The translations under genes and the position numbers were made by a program. Under the pieces are notes generated by a model. The model was not told where the DNA came from, did not search any database, and saw nothing but the letters and a program-made list of their open reading frames with translations. Shown in pieces: positions 23,010-32,445 of a DNA stretch of 64,000 nucleotides; the first letter of the stretch is position 1, and every line of letters starts with the position of its first letter. Source of the stretch: Hymenobacter jeollabukensis (GTDB taxonomy: Bacteria; Bacteroidota; Bacteroidia; Cytophagales; Hymenobacteraceae); the NCBI RefSeq assembly GCF_005771675.1, contig NZ_VAJM01000003.1, forward strand, positions 310,001-374,000. The letters run 5' to 3'.

Positions 23010-26000
23010 TTAGTCGGCCAGGTACTCCTGGCTGAGCTGCGTCATTATCCGTTCCAGGGCCGCGCATAACTGCTCCGTCAGCTCGGCCAGCCGCTCCGGG
23101 GCCGGGCCGCCGGGCTGGGCGGCGGCTTCCAGCTCGCGCAGCGCGGGCAGCAGGTCGTCCAGGCCCAGGCCGCCCACCGAGCTTTTCAGGAAATGCGCCT
23201 TATCGGCCAGGGCCGGCCAGCGGCGCTCGGCCAGGAGTTGGCGCATTTGCTCGAGCACGGGCGGCGTGGTGCGCACAAACAGCCCGATCATGTGGCGCAG
23301 AAAGCCCGGGTCGGCGGCGGCGAGGCGGCGCAGCGGGGCCAGGTCGAGCGGGAGTGGGGCGGCCGGCTCGGCCAGCACCACCGAGGCTGGCACGGCCGGT
23401 GCTGGCGCGGCGGCCGGGGCCAGCAGGTGCTGCAGCGTGGTGAGCAGCTTGTTTTCCTGGAAGGGCTTGGAAATATAGCCCACGAAGCCCGCCTGTCGGC
23501 AGCGGGCCGCCTCGCCGGGCAGGGCGTGGGCGGTGAGGGCCACGACGGGCGTGTGGGCGCGCTGCGGATCGGGGTGGGCCTGCATCTGGCGGGCGGCCGT
23601 CACGCCGTCCATGCCCGGCATCTGAATGTCCATCAGCACCACGTCGTAGCGCTGCTGCTCGAACAGCTCCAGCGCCTGCAGGCCGTTGACGGCGGTATCG
23701 ACGGTGGCGCCCCAGCCGCGCAGCAGGGTGGCGGCCAGTAGCTGGTTGACGGGGTTGTCCTCGGCCAGCAGCACCCGGGTGCCGGGCGGCAGGCCGGTGG
23801 CCGCAGCAGCGTAAGGAGCGCCGGGCTCCTGCACTTCAGCCGTGGCTTCCTGGGCCGGCGGCAGGGGCAGCTCTACGTGGAAGGTGCTGCCCTGGCCCGG
23901 GGCGCTTTCGGCCCAGAGGTGGCCGCCCAGCAGCTCGGCCAGCCCGCGGCTGATGCTCAGGCCCAGTCCCGAGCCGCCAAACTCGCGCGCGGTGCTGGCC
24001 GAAGCCTGCGTGAAGGGCTCAAACATGCTGGCCAGCTGGTGCGGAGCAATGCCGATGCCCGTATCCTGCACCGCGAGGTGGAAAGTCACGGCCGCCTGCC
24101 CCTCGGCCACCCAGTGCCCGCTGAGCGTGACCTGGCCCTGGGCGGTAAACTTGATGGCGTTGCCGAGCAAATTCAGCAGAATCTGGCGCAGGCGGTGCGG
24201 GTCGCCGAGCACCAGCACCGGCTCGGGGGCCTCGGGCAGCTCCAGCAACAGCCGGATGTGCTTTTCGGTGGCGCGCAGCCGCAGGCTGTCGAGCGTATCG
24301 CGCAGCAGGGCGTAGAGGTCGAAGGAAATGTACTCCAGGCGCAGCTTGCCCGCCCCCAGCTGCGCCGCCGACAGCACGTCGTTGATGACCACCAGCAGGT
24401 GGTCGGCCGACTGCCGGATCAGGGTCAGGTAGTGGGCCTGGGTGTCGTCGAGGGTGCTTTTGGCCAGCAGGCCGGCCATGCCCAGAATGCCGTTGAGCGG
24501 GGTGCGCACCTCGTGGCTCATGTTGGCCAGGAATTCCTGCTTCACGCGGGCGTTTTCCTCGGCCGCTTCCTTGGCCGTGCGCAGGGCCTGCTGCACCCGC
24601 TTCAGCTCGGTGATGTTGCTGTCGACGCCGAGCACCAGCACTTTGCCGTCGCCCTGCACGAAGGGGCGCTTGATGCTGTGGAAGCAGAGCACGTCGCCGT
24701 CGGCGCGCACGAAGGTTTCCTCCACGGCCAGCTGCGCGCCGGTCTGGATTACCTCCCGGTCCTGGGCGCGGTAGCGGACCACGGTGGCCGGGTCCTGGTG
24801 CAGGGCTTCGATGGTGCGGCCGATGAGGTCTTCCACCGTCAGACCGAACAGGTCAGCCGTGGCCTGGTTGGCCAGCACGTAGCGGCCCCGGCTGTCCTTG
24901 AGGTACACCAGGTGCGGCACCGAGTCGATAACCTGCCGCACCAGGCGGCTTTGCTCGGCCGTGCGGGCCCGGGCGCGCTGCCGCTCGGCTTCGTCTTGCT
25001 TCTGCTGGGTCACGTCCTCGCCCGAGCCGATGATTTCCAGGGGGCGGCCGTCGGCGTCGCGGGCAAACACGCTCTCGCGCACCCGCAGCCAGTACACCGA
25101 GCCGTCGCGGTGGCGCAGGCGGTATTCGGTGGTGAGCAGCACGCCGTCGGGGGCCTGCCGCAGGGCCTGGTGGTGGGCCTGCACCACCGGCAGGTCTTCG
25201 GGCACGATCAGGTGGCCGAACATGCCGGAACCCATGGCCTGTAGGTCGCTTTCGGAGTAATCCAGCAGGCTGAACACCTGTTGGTTGCAGTAGATGTTGC
25301 GGCCCTCCGGCAGGTTGTAAAGGTAGATGATGTTGGGCACCGTGTCGGCCACACGCGCCAGGAAGTGGCGGCTGCGGGCCAGCTCCTCGGTGGCGCGGTG
25401 GCGCTCGGTCACGTCTTCGGCCGAGCCCACCACCTGCCGCACCCGGCCCATGTCGCCGCGGTCGAATACCGTAATCTTGATCATCAGCCAGCGCCAGCTG
25501 CCGTCGCGGTGCTGCAGCCGGATTTCGGCTTCGAGCAGGCCCCCGTCGGCCAGCGTGGAGTACTGGCTGAAGGTGTTGATGAGCGCGCGTATGTCGTCGG
25601 GGTGCACGAGCGTGCGCATGGCGCCGGGCGCGAAACGCTGCAGCTCGGTGGGTGCGTAGCCAAGCACCATTTCCGCCTGGTCGTTGCAGTAGAGCAGGCG
25701 GCGCTGCAGCACATCGTACAGGAACACCAGCGTGGGGAGCGTGTCGTTGATGCGGGCCAGCAGGTGCTGGCTGCGGCGCAATTCAGCCTCGGCCCGGCGC
25801 CGCACGCTGATGTCGGTCAGGTACACGTTGGCCCCGCCTTGGGCCGGCAGCGGCACCACCGTCCAGATGTAGAAATGCCCGTCGAGCGGGTACTCCGTGG
25901 TACGGGGGCGCTGCTCGGCCACGGCTTCGGCAATGTGGCGGCGCAGAAAAGCGGCGGTTTCGAAGTTGGCCGGGTCGGCCAGGGCCGTGCGCACTGGGCC

Positions 26001-26630
26001 GGCTGCCGCGTTGGCGTAGCGCAGCTCGCCCTGCAGGTCAGCCGTCAGAATGGGGTTCGGGCTCTGCTCCGACAGCTCCGACAGCTGCTGAATGCGCCGC
26101 TGGGCGTGGTGCTGCCGGGTCACGTCCTCGTAGTTCCACAGGTGCAGCGCCACCGCCGGGCCGTGGTGGAGCGGCAGGTAGTGGCCCTGCACCACGCGCC
26201 CGTCGCGCAGGTCGAAGGTGGGCTGCCCGGCCTGGGCCGGGTCGGCAATGGCGCGGTCGACCCAGGCCGCGAAGGCTGCCGCATCGACGGGCGGATTGGT
26301 GGCGCGGGCCAGCACCGCGGCGGTGTGCTGCCCCGGCAGGGCGGCGGGGGCGTCGGGCAGGCCCAGCAGGTCGCACAGCAGCTGGTTGGCCAGGGCTACC
26401 TGCCGGGTGGGCGTTTCGGCCAGCACGGCGGTGGGCAGCGTCTGCAGCAGCAGGCTGAGCTGGGCCGCCGTGGCGGTGCGCTGCTGCTCGGCCTGCTGCT
26501 GCAGGGCTGCCAGCTGGGCCTGGGCTTCGGCCAGCTGCTGCTCGGCCTGCTGGCGGGCGTAGCGGTCCTGGGCCCAGCGGCGGACGCGGACCAGCTGTTG
26601 GCGGTGAAGGCGGGCAGACTCAGGACGCAT
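23010..26630 (-). CDS. Multi-PAS hybrid sensor histidine kinase with receiver and HPt domains
   Basis: 1206-aa cytosolic phosphorelay kinase. Order: N-terminal coiled coil (about 20-70), five or six PAS/PAC domains (about 75-690; e.g. LPTLVFLYDVLQRRLLYCND, VPNIIYLYNLPEGRNIYCNQ, VPHLVYLKDSRGRYVLANQA), HisKA with His706 in NMSHEVRTPLNG, HATPase (N box LLNLLGNAIKFT, G boxes DTGIGIAPHQ and GGSGLGLSI), a receiver with phospho-acceptor Asp1001 in VLMDIQMPGMDG, and a C-terminal HPt with His1146 in DKAHFLKSSVGGLG. No membrane segment or signal peptide, so it senses internal signals. The gene is 37 nt after the NtrC-type regulator, making an operon; HPt output to that regulator's receiver is likely. 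Confidence 0.93.
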   Translation of the reverse strand: MRPESARLHRQQLVRVRRWAQDRYARQQAEQQLAEAQAQLAALQQQAEQQRTATAAQLSLLLQTLPTAVLAETPTRQVALANQLLCDLLGLPDAPAALPGQHTAAVLARATNPPVDAAAFAAWVDRAIADPAQAGQPTFDLRDGRVVQGHYLPLHHGPAVALHLWNYEDVTRQHHAQRRIQQLSELSEQSPNPILTADLQGELRYANAAAGPVRTALADPANFETAAFLRRHIAEAVAEQRPRTTEYPLDGHFYIWTVVPLPAQGGANVYLTDISVRRRAEAELRRSQHLLARINDTLPTLVFLYDVLQRRLLYCNDQAEMVLGYAPTELQRFAPGAMRTLVHPDDIRALINTFSQYSTLADGGLLEAEIRLQHRDGSWRWLMIKITVFDRGDMGRVRQVVGSAEDVTERHRATEELARSRHFLARVADTVPNIIYLYNLPEGRNIYCNQQVFSLLDYSESDLQAMGSGMFGHLIVPEDLPVVQAHHQALRQAPDGVLLTTEYRLRHRDGSVYWLRVRESVFARDADGRPLEIIGSGEDVTQQKQDEAERQRARARTAEQSRLVRQVIDSVPHLVYLKDSRGRYVLANQATADLFGLTVEDLIGRTIEALHQDPATVVRYRAQDREVIQTGAQLAVEETFVRADGDVLCFHSIKRPFVQGDGKVLVLGVDSNITELKRVQQALRTAKEAAEENARVKQEFLANMSHEVRTPLNGILGMAGLLAKSTLDDTQAHYLTLIRQSADHLLVVINDVLSAAQLGAGKLRLEYISFDLYALLRDTLDSLRLRATEKHIRLLLELPEAPEPVLVLGDPHRLRQILLNLLGNAIKFTAQGQVTLSGHWVAEGQAAVTFHLAVQDTGIGIAPHQLASMFEPFTQASASTAREFGGSGLGLSISRGLAELLGGHLWAESAPGQGSTFHVELPLPPAQEATAEVQEPGAPYAAAATGLPPGTRVLLAEDNPVNQLLAATLLRGWGATVDTAVNGLQALELFEQQRYDVVLMDIQMPGMDGVTAARQMQAHPDPQRAHTPVVALTAHALPGEAARCRQAGFVGYISKPFQENKLLTTLQHLLAPAAAPAPAVPASVVLAEPAAPLPLDLAPLRRLAAADPGFLRHMIGLFVRTTPPVLEQMRQLLAERRWPALADKAHFLKSSVGGLGLDDLLPALRELEAAAQPGGPAPERLAELTEQLCAALERIMTQLSQEYLAD

Positions 26631-26667
26631 AGGCAGGGCGCGGATAAGGGCGCGGCGCCGCCGTGGT

Positions 26668-28029
26668 TCAGCGCACCCGCACCTCGTGATTCTGAATCAT
26701 ACGGTAAATGGTGGACTTGCCGATCTTCAGCACGTGGGCCACGTGCAAAATATTGCCGTTGTGCGCGTCGAGGTGGCGCTGCACAATGCCCGCCACCTGC
26801 TCACGCAACGACTCCTGGCCGTTGGCTTCGGCCTCGGGATGCAGGGTGTTGCGCAAGGAAAGGTCCTTGGGCGTAATCGTGTCGCCCTCGGCCAGCACGG
26901 CGGCCAGCTCCACCACGGCCTTCAGCTCGCGCACGTTGCCGGGGAAGGTGTACTGCAGCAATTTCTGGCGGGCCGCCTCCGAGAAGTGCAGCAGCGGCAT
27001 GGAGTTTTGCAGGCAGAACTCGCGCAGAAAGGTTTCGGCCAGCAGCAGCAGGTCGCCGCCCCGCTCGCGCAGCGGCGGCAGCACGATGGGCAGGCCCAGC
27101 AGGCGGTAGTACAGGTCCTGGCGGAAGCGGCCTTCCTTCACCTCCTCGCCCAGGTCGCGGTGGGTGGCCACCATCAGGCGCGCGTCGAAGGGCACGGGCT
27201 TGGCGCCGCCCACGCGCATCAGCTCCCGCTCCTGCAGCACGCGCAGCAGCTTGGCTTGCAAGTTCAGGTCCAGCTCGGCAATTTCGTCGAGAAACAGGGT
27301 GCCGCCGTGGGCCTGCTCGAAGTAGCCCACGCGCCGGCTCACGGCCCCGGTGAAGGCGCCCTTTTCGTGCCCAAACAGCTCCGACTCGATCAGGTCGCGC
27401 GGCACGGCGGCCACGTTGACGGCCACGAACGGCTGGTCGCGTCGCGGCGACTGGTAATGAATGGCCTTGGCGGCCAGCTCCTTGCCGGTGCCCGTTTCGC
27501 CGCTCAACGACACGGTGATGCTGGTGCGGGCGGCCTTCTCGATCAGGGCCAGCAGCTCCTTGATCTTGGGGCTGGTGCCCACGATGGAGCGGGCCGGGTC
27601 GAATTTCTGCCCTACCTGCTGGCGCAGCTGGGCGTTTTCGCGGCGCAAGGCCAGCTGCTCGCCTACTTTCTGGGCGCTGAACCACAGCCGCTCGGCCGTG
27701 TCGGCTTCCTTCACGAAGTAGTCGTAGGCGCCCTTCTTGAGCATCTCGATGGCCGTGCTCACGTCTTCCTGGGCCGAAATGACGATGATCGGCACCTCCG
27801 GCAGCCGCTCACGCAGCTGGACCATGATCTGCTCGCCGGAGGCATCGGGCAGCGAGTAGTCAAGCGTAATCAGGTCCGGCGTCTCACTGGCTAGGTGCTT
27901 GAGGCATTCCTGCCCCGAAGCAAACTGCCGAACCGTGTAATCCGGGTTCTGCGTCAGTTTATAAGCCAGCAATTCGCTGTACCAGGCGTTGTCTTCAATA
28001 ATGAAAACGGTGAGGGAGGGCGAAGGCAT
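26668..28029 (-). CDS. NtrC-family sigma-54-dependent response regulator
   Basis: 453-aa transcription activator. Receiver at 1-120 with acidic pocket IIEDN and phospho-acceptor Asp57 (LITLDYSL); AAA+ domain at about 145-380 with Walker A SGETGTGKE (176-184), the sigma-54 contact loop GAFTGA (224-229) and Walker B GGTLFLDEI (242-250); Fis-type helix-turn-helix at the C-terminus (VAHVLKIGKSTIYRMIQNHEV). All residues needed for phosphorylation, ATP hydrolysis and sigma-54 contact are present. Upstream lie two perfect dyads that could be its own binding sites. Candidate targets in this window are the paired sigma-54-like promoters at 57.9 and 62.7 kb, though a regulator beyond the window's right edge is as likely. 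Confidence 0.93.
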   Translation of the reverse strand: MPSPSLTVFIIEDNAWYSELLAYKLTQNPDYTVRQFASGQECLKHLASETPDLITLDYSLPDASGEQIMVQLRERLPEVPIIVISAQEDVSTAIEMLKKGAYDYFVKEADTAERLWFSAQKVGEQLALRRENAQLRQQVGQKFDPARSIVGTSPKIKELLALIEKAARTSITVSLSGETGTGKELAAKAIHYQSPRRDQPFVAVNVAAVPRDLIESELFGHEKGAFTGAVSRRVGYFEQAHGGTLFLDEIAELDLNLQAKLLRVLQERELMRVGGAKPVPFDARLMVATHRDLGEEVKEGRFRQDLYYRLLGLPIVLPPLRERGGDLLLLAETFLREFCLQNSMPLLHFSEAARQKLLQYTFPGNVRELKAVVELAAVLAEGDTITPKDLSLRNTLHPEAEANGQESLREQVAGIVQRHLDAHNGNILHVAHVLKIGKSTIYRMIQNHEVRVR

Positions 28030-28180
28030 GTGTGGGGGGAGTCGCCCCGCCGCTTAGCCAAGAGCCAAGCCGCGGGCATGAGAATCGGTGATTCCCGGTG
28101 AGTTTGTTTTCGAACGTTGCAATAGGGACAAAAGGGCGCGTGCCGCTAGTATAGGTCATTCTGGGCAGGCTGCCAACTAT

Positions 28181-28214
28181 TCCCAAAATGGGACTACTAT
28201 TCCAGTGCCTGGAA
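28181..28214. promoter_or_regulatory. Two tandem perfect dyads between divergent genes
   Basis: TCCCA-AAA-TGGGA (28181-28193) and TTCCAG-TGC-CTGGAA (28200-28214) have centres 20 bp apart, two helical turns, so they face the same side of the DNA. Both fit a loose ATTCC-N-rich dyad ending GGA. They are about 150 bp upstream of the NtrC-type gene and 135 bp upstream of the T9SS gene, positions typical of regulator or enhancer sites. The 319-base gap 28030-28348 is AT-rich on its right side; otherwise nothing else is seen. Confidence 0.5.
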
Positions 28215-28348
28215 AATATTAGTTTGCTTATATAATCGTAATATCTTGATAATCAAAGGGTAGTTGTTGGTAACATCCTGGCGGCCATAGAATTGCCAAT
28301 TGCGCTACATGCCGAACAAAACCCGTCGGCTGATACACCTGCGCAATT

Positions 28349-30514
28349 ATGAAACATCTTGTCTCACTGCTGACTAACGCGGCCAATTACCTGTTGCTGG
28401 GAGTGGCAACCGGGCTGGCCGGCCCGGCCTTTGAAGCGGCCGCGCAAACGCCTCCAGACCCGTATTATTCCAAATTTGCGACGCCCACCGCACCTGATCA
28501 ATATAGCGTACAGCGCAACGGTGTGCTGTGCGTGGGCTGCGGCGTGGCCAACCCCGACCGCGCCGCCGACAACACGCTCACCAATTACGCCACGGTGCAG
28601 CAAAGCGTGGGCGCCGGCAACCGGGCCGCCGTGCGGCTGAGCCTGAACGGCGCGGCCCCGGCCCTGTACCGCGTGGGCGTGGTGGTGAGCAATGGCACTA
28701 CCCTCAACGCCAGCGCGCTGGGCGCCATCGTGCTGCGGACTTACCGCAACGGAGCGCTGCAGGACACGCGGCTGGCCAGCGCCGCGGGCGTGACGGCCAC
28801 CACCCTGGCCGACGGCCGCACCCAGCTGGACTTTATCAGCCAGTACGCCGTGGACCAGCTGGAAGTGGAAGCTACCATCGTGCTCAACGTGCTCAACACC
28901 CTGGACGTGTACTACGCCTACGCCGTGCCGGCCAACGTGGTGACCACCGCCACCGGCTACCTCTCGCGCTTGACGGCCGCCTCGGCCAGCGACTACGTGG
29001 CCACGGCCTCGGGCGGCCTCGCGTGCCTGAACTCCGGCGTGATTAACCCGCTCAACGCCGTCACGCCCTCGCTCACCGACAACGCCACCCTGCACGTGAC
29101 GGGCGTCGGCTGCAAGACGGCGCTGCAGGTGAAGCTGGAGGGCAGTGCCCCGGCGGGCTACCAGGCTGGCTTCGTGATTGGCAGCAGCAGCCTGCTGGAC
29201 CTAAATGTGCTCAGCAGCCTCAAGGTCAAGACTTACAAGGACGGCGTGCTGCAGGAAACAGGTTCGGCCGCCAACCTGCTCGACCTGAAGCTGCTGCCCG
29301 ATGGCAAATACCAGGTGAGCTTCCGTGCCGGCCAGCCCTTCGACCACGTGGAGCTGGAAAAAACCGGCGTGCTGGGCCTGCTCGACGACCTGCAGGTGTA
29401 CTACGGCTTTGGCATCGAGCCCCGGGCGTTTGCGGACCAGGAGCCCATTCTGTCGGACTTCGCGGCGGGCCAGACCAGCGGCAACTACCAGACCGGCGGC
29501 AACTGCCCCAGCTGCATCAGCAACCCGGAGCGGGCGGCCGACGCTTCGCTGAGCAACTACGCGCAGATCAACTTCCCGACCGTTAGCCTGGGCGGCTCGC
29601 AACGCCTGCGCCTGCGCGTGAACGGCGACGCCAACGCGGGCAACCGCGCCGGCGTGGCCATGAGCTTCAACAACGGCCTGCTGAGCACCAGCCTGCTGAG
29701 CAACGTGACGCTGCGCACCTACGCCGCCGACGGGACTTTCCTGGAAAGTGCCAGCGGCAGCAGCCTGCTGAGCACCGGCCTGTTGGGCGGCAATGCCCAG
29801 GAAATCGGCTTCATGACCACCCAGGACTTCGAGTGGGTGGAAGTGGAAATCAACAACGGCATCGGGCTGGGCAGCAACGCGCAGATTTACTACGCCTTCG
29901 CCGACGACCCGGTGCAGGGCTTCCCGAGCTCCATCACGCCGCCCACGGTGCTGCCGGTGGAGCTGCGCGCCTTCCAGGCCAAAGCGGCCGGCTCGGCCGT
30001 GGAGCTGAGCTGGGAAACGGCAATGGAGAAAAACAGCCGCTACTTTGCCGTGGAGCGCGCCACCGTGGCCGACGGCCGCTTCGCGGAAATCGGCCGGGTG
30101 CCGGCCGCCGGCAACAGCACCTCTCTGCGCCGCTACGCCACCCGCGACGCCGAAGCCGCCCGCCTCGCCGCCGGTACGCTGTACTACCGCCTGCGCCAGG
30201 TCGATACCGACGGCACGGCCAGCTACTCCGACGTGCAGGCCGTGCGCTGGCAGCCCAAGGCCGACGTGGCCCTGACGCTGTACCCCAACCCCGCCTCCGA
30301 CGCCGCCAGCGTGCAGCTGAGCACCGGCCTGCCCGCCGAAGGCAGCGTGCTGTATCTCTACACCACTCGCGGCCAGCTGGTGCGCCGCCAGGCGCTGACG
30401 CCGAAATCGGCCAGCCTCGCGCTGAAAGGCCTGCCCGCCGGGCTGTACCAGGTAGTGCTGCTCAATGCCCAAGGCCAGCGCGTAGCCAACGAGCGGCTGA
30501 GCGTGGTGCATTAA
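28349..30514 (+). CDS. Secreted three-repeat protein with T9SS sorting domain
   Basis: 721-aa exported protein: signal peptide to about residue 33 (AFEAAAQ), then three repeats of about 165-175 residues, marked by CVGCGVANPDRAADNTLTNYA, by the degenerate CLNSGVINPLNAVTPSLTDNA and by CPSCISNPERAADASLSNYA. Each continues with a beta-rich part containing (N/K)(V/L)(R/K)TY and ending in a Y-Y-(A/G)-F/Y strand, suggesting jelly-roll-like modules. After a VLPVELRAFQAK linker comes a fibronectin-like segment (VELSWETAMEKNSRYFAVERA, YYRLRQVDTDGTASYSDV) and a C-terminal T9SS type A sorting domain (TLYPNPASD). Ligand unknown. Followed by a very strong terminator. Confidence 0.8.
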   Translation: MKHLVSLLTNAANYLLLGVATGLAGPAFEAAAQTPPDPYYSKFATPTAPDQYSVQRNGVLCVGCGVANPDRAADNTLTNYATVQQSVGAGNRAAVRLSLNGAAPALYRVGVVVSNGTTLNASALGAIVLRTYRNGALQDTRLASAAGVTATTLADGRTQLDFISQYAVDQLEVEATIVLNVLNTLDVYYAYAVPANVVTTATGYLSRLTAASASDYVATASGGLACLNSGVINPLNAVTPSLTDNATLHVTGVGCKTALQVKLEGSAPAGYQAGFVIGSSSLLDLNVLSSLKVKTYKDGVLQETGSAANLLDLKLLPDGKYQVSFRAGQPFDHVELEKTGVLGLLDDLQVYYGFGIEPRAFADQEPILSDFAAGQTSGNYQTGGNCPSCISNPERAADASLSNYAQINFPTVSLGGSQRLRLRVNGDANAGNRAGVAMSFNNGLLSTSLLSNVTLRTYAADGTFLESASGSSLLSTGLLGGNAQEIGFMTTQDFEWVEVEINNGIGLGSNAQIYYAFADDPVQGFPSSITPPTVLPVELRAFQAKAAGSAVELSWETAMEKNSRYFAVERATVADGRFAEIGRVPAAGNSTSLRRYATRDAEAARLAAGTLYYRLRQVDTDGTASYSDVQAVRWQPKADVALTLYPNPASDAASVQLSTGLPAEGSVLYLYTTRGQLVRRQALTPKSASLALKGLPAGLYQVVLLNAQGQRVANERLSVVH

Positions 30515-30526
30515 GAATCCGTCTGA

Positions 30527-30582
30527 CACGCAAAGCACGTCGGCCCGGCTTCACCAGAAGCCGGGCCGACGTGCTTTGCGTG
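30527..30582 (+). terminator. Long perfect hairpin after the repeat protein gene
   Basis: A 25-bp perfect stem (CACGCAAAGCACGTCGGCCC and on, with its exact complement) around a 6-nt loop, 13 nt after the stop codon. Longer than a usual terminator; may also protect the 3' end of the message. Confidence 0.75.
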
Positions 30583-31060
30583 CTTATAGGGGATTATCAG
30601 AACTAAGAATGGCAACCGGCGTGGATAACGCGTAAGGATCAGGCAGTAGAACTAATGAGTAATGGGTGTGTCCGGGAAGCTTTCGAGTAGAGGTTGTTCG
30701 CGTTGGCTGCGTGGCAATTGCCAGGGTGGATTGGGTGGTACTGATAAAGCTGCCTGCTCTGATGGGAGCAGGCAGCAAGTCCCGAACGATTGAAAACACA
30801 GCATAATCAGACCAAGGAAAACAGGTAATAACTCTTTCGCTACGGAAGGAAACCAGTAGACTTATTTCCGCAACGGAATGATGTGGTGCAAACACTAGGC
30901 CAAAAGGTTCCATTTTTAGTTAAAATAATTTCAATTGTATTCTTAGAAGAAGCTACATTGCGTCATAGTATGGTAACAGCTCCGTAACCCGGGCTTAACC
31001 TCCTGACGCGGAGCGGTTGCCAATTTTGCTCCTCTCTTTCTCCCCCAAACACCTATTTTC
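30583..31060. other. AT-richer gene-free interval
   Basis: 478 bases with lower GC than the surroundings. The minus-strand frame 30584-30913 has no third-position bias or recognisable domain and is not called. TGCGTCATAGTATGGTAAC near 30958-30976 may be part of the promoter of the downstream nuclease gene. No terminator or tRNA is seen. Confidence 0.4.
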
Positions 31061-31948
31061 ATGAAAGCAACGCTTACCCGCGTTGGTACCCTGCTCGTGC
31101 TGGGTGCCCTGGTCATTTCCTGCGCCAAGCAGGACCTGGTTCAGCCCAAGGCCGACGACCTGCAGGCCAACAGTCAGGAAGCCGATGCCACGCGCGACAG
31201 CAACCTCGCCATGGGCAACCCCAGCGGCGCCGTCGCCAGCACGTCGTACTCGACGAACTACCTGATGTCGAAGTCGCAGTACACCATGTCGTACCACCGC
31301 GACTACGGCAAGCCCAACTGGGTGTCGTGGCACCTGAGCTCGGCTTGGCTGGGCTCGACGGCGCGCCAGGACAACTTCGCCGCCGATGCCACCCTGCCCT
31401 CGGGCTGGTACCGCGCGGGCAGCACCAGCTACAGCGGCTCGGGCTTCGACCGCGGCCACAACTGCCCCTCGGCCGACCGCACCGGCTCGGTAGCCGATAA
31501 CTCGGCCACCTTCCTGATGACCAACATGATGCCCCAGGCGCCCACCAACAACCAGCAAACCTGGGCCAACCTGGAAAACTACGCCCGCACGCTCGTCGGC
31601 CAGGGCTACGAGCTGTACATCATCTGCGGCTCCTACGGCCAGGGCGGCACTGGCACCAACGGTTACGCCACCACCATCGACGCGGGCCGCATCCGGGTGC
31701 CCGCCCGCACCTGGAAGGTTATCGTCGTGCTGCCCGAGGGCTCCTCCGACGCCAGCCGTGTAACCACCAGCACCCGCGTCATTGCGGTGGACATGCCCAA
31801 CTCCAACTCCATCAGCACCAGCTGGGGCTCGTACCGCACCACGGTCGACGCCATCGAGTCGGCCACCGGCTACAACATCCTCTCCAGCGTCTCGTCGACG
31901 GTGCAGAGTACCATCGAGGCGCGCGTCGACAGCGGCCCAACGAGCTGA
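31061..31948 (+). CDS. DNA/RNA non-specific endonuclease, lipoprotein (NUC1 family)
   Basis: 295 aa. The N-terminus is a lipoprotein signal (VLGALVISC followed by AKQD), so the enzyme is tethered to the outer membrane or periplasmic side. The catalytic beta-beta-alpha metal motif is present as FDRGHNCPSADRTG (active-site His in D-R-G-H), with the metal-ligand asparagine in FLMTNMMPQAPTNNQQTW, followed by WANLENYAR, as in Serratia-type nucleases. Expected to degrade extracellular or periplasmic DNA and RNA for phosphate and nucleotides or for defence. Monocistronic with its own terminator. Confidence 0.9.
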   Translation: MKATLTRVGTLLVLGALVISCAKQDLVQPKADDLQANSQEADATRDSNLAMGNPSGAVASTSYSTNYLMSKSQYTMSYHRDYGKPNWVSWHLSSAWLGSTARQDNFAADATLPSGWYRAGSTSYSGSGFDRGHNCPSADRTGSVADNSATFLMTNMMPQAPTNNQQTWANLENYARTLVGQGYELYIICGSYGQGGTGTNGYATTIDAGRIRVPARTWKVIVVLPEGSSDASRVTTSTRVIAVDMPNSNSISTSWGSYRTTVDAIESATGYNILSSVSSTVQSTIEARVDSGPTS

Positions 31949-31968
31949 GTCAGCCACAGTCACAGCTA

Positions 31969-32003
31969 AAAAAAGGCGGCCCACAGCGTGGGTCGCCTTT
32001 TTT
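31969..32003 (+). terminator. Intrinsic terminator of the nuclease gene
   Basis: AAAGGCGGCCCA pairs with TGGGTCGCCTTT (one bulge), followed by a T-run. Confidence 0.8.
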
Positions 32004-32445
32004 ATGAACGTTTATGTGAGCGGTAGTGGGCGGTAAACGAACAGCTGCTCCGGCCAGTATGCGGTGCTGAAAAGTGGGCGCAATTGCTGTTGCTGCCCCG
32101 GCGGCTGGGACGGCCTGGGCTGGCGGTTTTACAAAACCGTGCCAGGCTGCCGGGGCAAACAGGTTCATTCACGCGGGAGCAAGATTATGAATGTGTTACG
32201 CTTGTGGCCGGGCCGTGGCTGCGGCCCTGGGGTTGCTTAATTTTGGGGAGGTGAGTGAGTGAGAAACCACCCGTGCTAACGTCGTCAGAAGGCTACTCCG
32301 TGGGGTAGCCTTTTGTATTCGGGCCCAGTCTGAAAAGTCAGGTGGCCGGGCGTTTTGGTTTGGGGGCGCCGCGCCGCCGCCGCTATTTGGCAGCAGATAA
32401 CAATATGATAATCCGGTCATAACGCCGGGCTAACTGCTGCTGCCG
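32004..32445 (+). other. Gene-free interval with an orphan terminator
   Basis: 442 bases with no supported gene. A terminator-like hairpin AAGGCTAC-TCCGTGG-GTAGCCTT (32289-32312) followed by TTGT stands 134 nt ahead of the acyltransferase gene with no gene upstream to serve. It may end a short RNA, or act as an attenuator in the acyltransferase leader. A 17-codon frame from ATG 32187 (MNVLRLWPGR...) precedes it; evidence for translation is absent. Confidence 0.4.

Noticed and set aside
28100-28180. Sigma-54 promoter for the NtrC-type gene itself
   Set aside because: CGGCACG-N4-TTTTG on the minus strand only partly fits and lacks a good -12 pair.
30584-30913. 109-codon minus-strand frame in the gap before the nuclease gene
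   Set aside because: Low GC without coding bias, no family, no promoter or terminator.
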